Position numbers and translations under genes: made by a program. Of a DNA stretch of 64,000 nucleotides, positions 62,347 through 64,000 are shown piece by piece. The stretch's first letter is position 1. Each line of letters starts with the position of its first letter. This stretch comes from JBFONV01 sp040779335. Lineage in GTDB: Bacteria; Pseudomonadota; Gammaproteobacteria; Enterobacterales; Alteromonadaceae. Where the stretch lies: positions 62,001-126,000 of the forward strand of contig JBFONV010000004.1 in NCBI GenBank assembly GCA_040779335.1, read 5' to 3'. The notes below the pieces were generated by a model that saw only the letters and a program-made list of their open reading frames with translations, was not told where the DNA came from and ran no database searches.

Positions 62347-63107
62347 AAAGCACACTTGTGATATCGCTGACACTAATAACGTGTTTTTCGTCATATGCAT
62401 ATAACAATGAATCCGGCGTGCGCAATCAACTTAAATCACACGGTTATCTTTATGGTATTGGCCTTGGGGTTAATACCGAAATTTACAAAGGATTTAGTAC
62501 TCGTAAAAGGCTCATTCCCGTGTTGGGATATAAAGGCGAGCGCTTGTCTGTTTATGGTCCTTTTATCAGTTATAAGTTATTTAATTTCGATTCTATTGAT
62601 GTATTGATAAAAGCATCGCCGCGGTTTCAGGGCTTTGAACCATCGGACAGCGAGATTTTTGCAGGGATGAAGAAACGCCATTTTTCAATGGATGCAGGTG
62701 TGGGTGTTAATTACCACAATAGTGATTGGAAAATAAGCTTTTCAGCGATGTTTGATGCTTTTGACCGCTCTAATGGTAGGGAACTTACCTCAAGTATTGG
62801 TAAGGCGTTTAAGTTTGGGCCTTTGTTTTTTGAACCAAGTATCTCGGTGAGCTATTTGGATGCAAATCATGTCGATTATTACTATGGGGTCCACATATCT
62901 GAAATAAATGATAACAGAATCGCTTATAAAGGGAGTTCGGTGGTAAATTATGGGGTTGGCATGTCGTTTGCCACCCCCATATTTTTTGATGGATTTTCTC
63001 GATTATCAATGTCGCACACATGGTTTGATCATAATATTGCGAATAGTCCGTTGGTGGATAAAGATACAAACTTGAGCTTGAATTTTATCTTTACTAAGTT
63101 TTTTTAA
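62343..63107 (+). CDS. MipA/OmpV-family outer-membrane protein
   Basis: 254 residues with a signal peptide (LVISLTLITCFSSYAYN). A ten-to-twelve-strand barrel: GLGVNTEIYKGFSTRKRLIPVLGYKGERLSVYGPFISYKL, AGMKKRHFSMDAGVGVNYH, DYYYGV.ISEIN and the C-terminal aromatic ending LNFIFTKFF required for outer-membrane insertion. The MipA/OmpV motif Y-Y-Y-G-V is present. It works as a scaffold or channel; the ligand is unknown. Translationally coupled to the lipoprotein gene by 4 bp. Confidence 0.87.
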   Translation: MKSTLVISLTLITCFSSYAYNNESGVRNQLKSHGYLYGIGLGVNTEIYKGFSTRKRLIPVLGYKGERLSVYGPFISYKLFNFDSIDVLIKASPRFQGFEPSDSEIFAGMKKRHFSMDAGVGVNYHNSDWKISFSAMFDAFDRSNGRELTSSIGKAFKFGPLFFEPSISVSYLDANHVDYYYGVHISEINDNRIAYKGSSVVNYGVGMSFATPIFFDGFSRLSMSHTWFDHNIANSPLVDKDTNLSLNFIFTKFF

Positions 63108-63208
63108 AGCGCATCTTAAAACTAAAACCATCAATATCACGGTACAAATAGCAGAGTCAGCTTAGTGTGTTAATGATGGTTTTCTATCTTTTAACTTAAT
63201 TAAATTGG

Positions 63209-64000
63209 TTATAACAAGTGTTGTTTGAAAAATTCTACGCTTCTGCTCCAAGCTAGTTCTGCATTCTCTTTGTCATAGCGCTGTGTGGAGTCGTTATGAA
63301 AACCATGATTAGCATTTTTATACATGTGCATTTTATAATTTACGCCAAGCGTTTTTAGGTCTTTTTCATATTCCGGCCAAGACTTATTTACCCGTTGATC
63401 TAGTTCGGCAAGTTGTATCATCAATGGTGCTCGAATATTTTTTCTTAATTCTGAAGTCGCTGGCGTGCCATAAAACGGAACACCCGCTGACAGTAGATCT
63501 GAATCCACGGCGGCTAGATAATTAACGATGTAACCACCAAAACAAAAGCCAACTGCGCCTAATTTTCCATTACTTAATGGGTGAGTCTTTAAAAAATGGG
63601 CAGCAGCAACAAAATCATTTTGTATTTTTGCTCTATCTAGTGCTCGTTGCATCGAACGTCCTTCATCATCGTTACCTGGGTAGCCACCAACAGGAAATAA
63701 AGCATCGGGAGCAAGGGCAACAAAACCTACTTTTGCTAAACGTCGAGCGACATCTTTAATATAAGGGTTTAGCCCTCTGTTTTCATGAACAACTAAAACA
63801 ACAGGGTATTTTTTATCAATAGTGTTTGGAGTGACAAGATAACCTCTACCTTTGCCATGTCCTTCTGGAGAATCAAATTCAGCATAACTGGCTATAATAT
63901 CGTTATCATTAAAAGAAACCTGCTCAGCTAATGCATAGTTTGGTAATAACGCAGAGGTTAAGAAGGTGAGTGAATAACCAACAGCGACCAATGTACCTAA
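63209..64000 (-). CDS. Exported dienelactone-hydrolase-family protein, 5' end outside the window
   Basis: At least 260 residues; the frame stays open to the window edge and the first visible codons (GTLVAVGYSLTFLTSALLPNYALAEQ) look like the hydrophobic core of a signal peptide, perhaps Tat-dependent, so the true start lies beyond 64000. The dienelactone hydrolase fold is clear: LVVHENRGLNPYIKDVARRLAKVGFVALAPDA, the Cys nucleophile in GAVGFCFGGYIVNY, Asp in LAELDQRVNKS and His in NANHGFHND. It probably cleaves a small lactone or ester in the periplasm. Confidence 0.88.
   Translation of the reverse strand, partial: LGTLVAVGYSLTFLTSALLPNYALAEQVSFNDNDIIASYAEFDSPEGHGKGRGYLVTPNTIDKKYPVVLVVHENRGLNPYIKDVARRLAKVGFVALAPDALFPVGGYPGNDDEGRSMQRALDRAKIQNDFVAAAHFLKTHPLSNGKLGAVGFCFGGYIVNYLAAVDSDLLSAGVPFYGTPATSELRKNIRAPLMIQLAELDQRVNKSWPEYEKDLKTLGVNYKMHMYKNANHGFHNDSTQRYDKENAELAWSRSVEFFKQHLL

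Noticed and set aside
1..64000. tRNA, rRNA, CRISPR, insertion sequences and riboswitches
   Set aside because: Reading the spacers by eye I found no cloverleaf with a T-loop GTTCRA, no regular repeat-spacer array, no transposase and no known riboswitch core; a model-based search could still find a small RNA.

Overview
The window looks like chromosomal DNA of a marine gammaproteobacterium of the order Alteromonadales, probably Colwelliaceae (Colwellia or Thalassotalea-like). That is inferred from the low-to-moderate GC content, the many orphan SBP_bac_3-type periplasmic proteins, the TonB receptor/LacI/MFS/trehalase locus, DUF2999 and the large S8 and M16 peptidases. No database search was possible. 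I found no rRNA, tRNA, CRISPR array, transposase, integrase or phage module.

Left part (about 1-8.6 kb): ten genes all on the + strand with long spacers. They encode two solute-binding proteins, a ThuA-like protein, a small unknown protein, a YbcJ-like S4 protein, a short cation-diffusion protein, DUF5335, a host-attachment-family protein, HtpX and DUF3297. Several spacers between 1.2 and 5.8 kb carry inverted-core structures of the size and layout of integron attC sites, so part of this block may be old gene cassettes.

Copper block (10.3-23.7 kb): a long + strand run. It holds a CopL-like Met/His/Cys-rich protein, DUF411, CusC, CusB with two C-terminal CusF-like domains, and CusA with the three Cu/Ag-binding Met residues. 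These are followed by a PepSY membrane protein, a PepSY-ferredoxin-reductase fusion resembling NqrF, CopC, CopD, an NTF2-like protein, a HupE/UreJ-type membrane protein, a membrane-anchored periplasmic protein and a small HGEHG protein. A second copper locus at 53.8-56.9 kb has a MerR regulator with its own 19-bp-spacer promoter, the CopA ATPase and a cupredoxin. Together these would cover cytosol-to-periplasm and periplasm-to-outside copper export plus periplasmic copper binding and possibly redox handling.

Middle part (23.8-43.9 kb): orphan binding proteins, a secreted subtilase, an M16 lipoprotein peptidase, YjdM, a DnaJ-domain protein, a periplasmic cyclophilin and FumC. A LysR-controlled operon follows (AhpD-like protein, PNPOx/FNR/ferredoxin fusion, DUF1348), then an esterase.

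Trehalose locus (44.2-50.7 kb): a TonB-dependent receptor, LacI regulator, MFS transporter and cytoplasmic GH37 trehalase, with three identical 14-bp palindromic operators. Next come OxyR, a 38-residue small ORF and a SET-domain protein with an unusual structured leader.

Right end: DUF2999, a YegD-type Hsp70, a lipoprotein, a periplasmic metallo-beta-lactamase-fold protein, a lipoprotein/MipA-OmpV pair, and a dienelactone hydrolase cut by the window edge.
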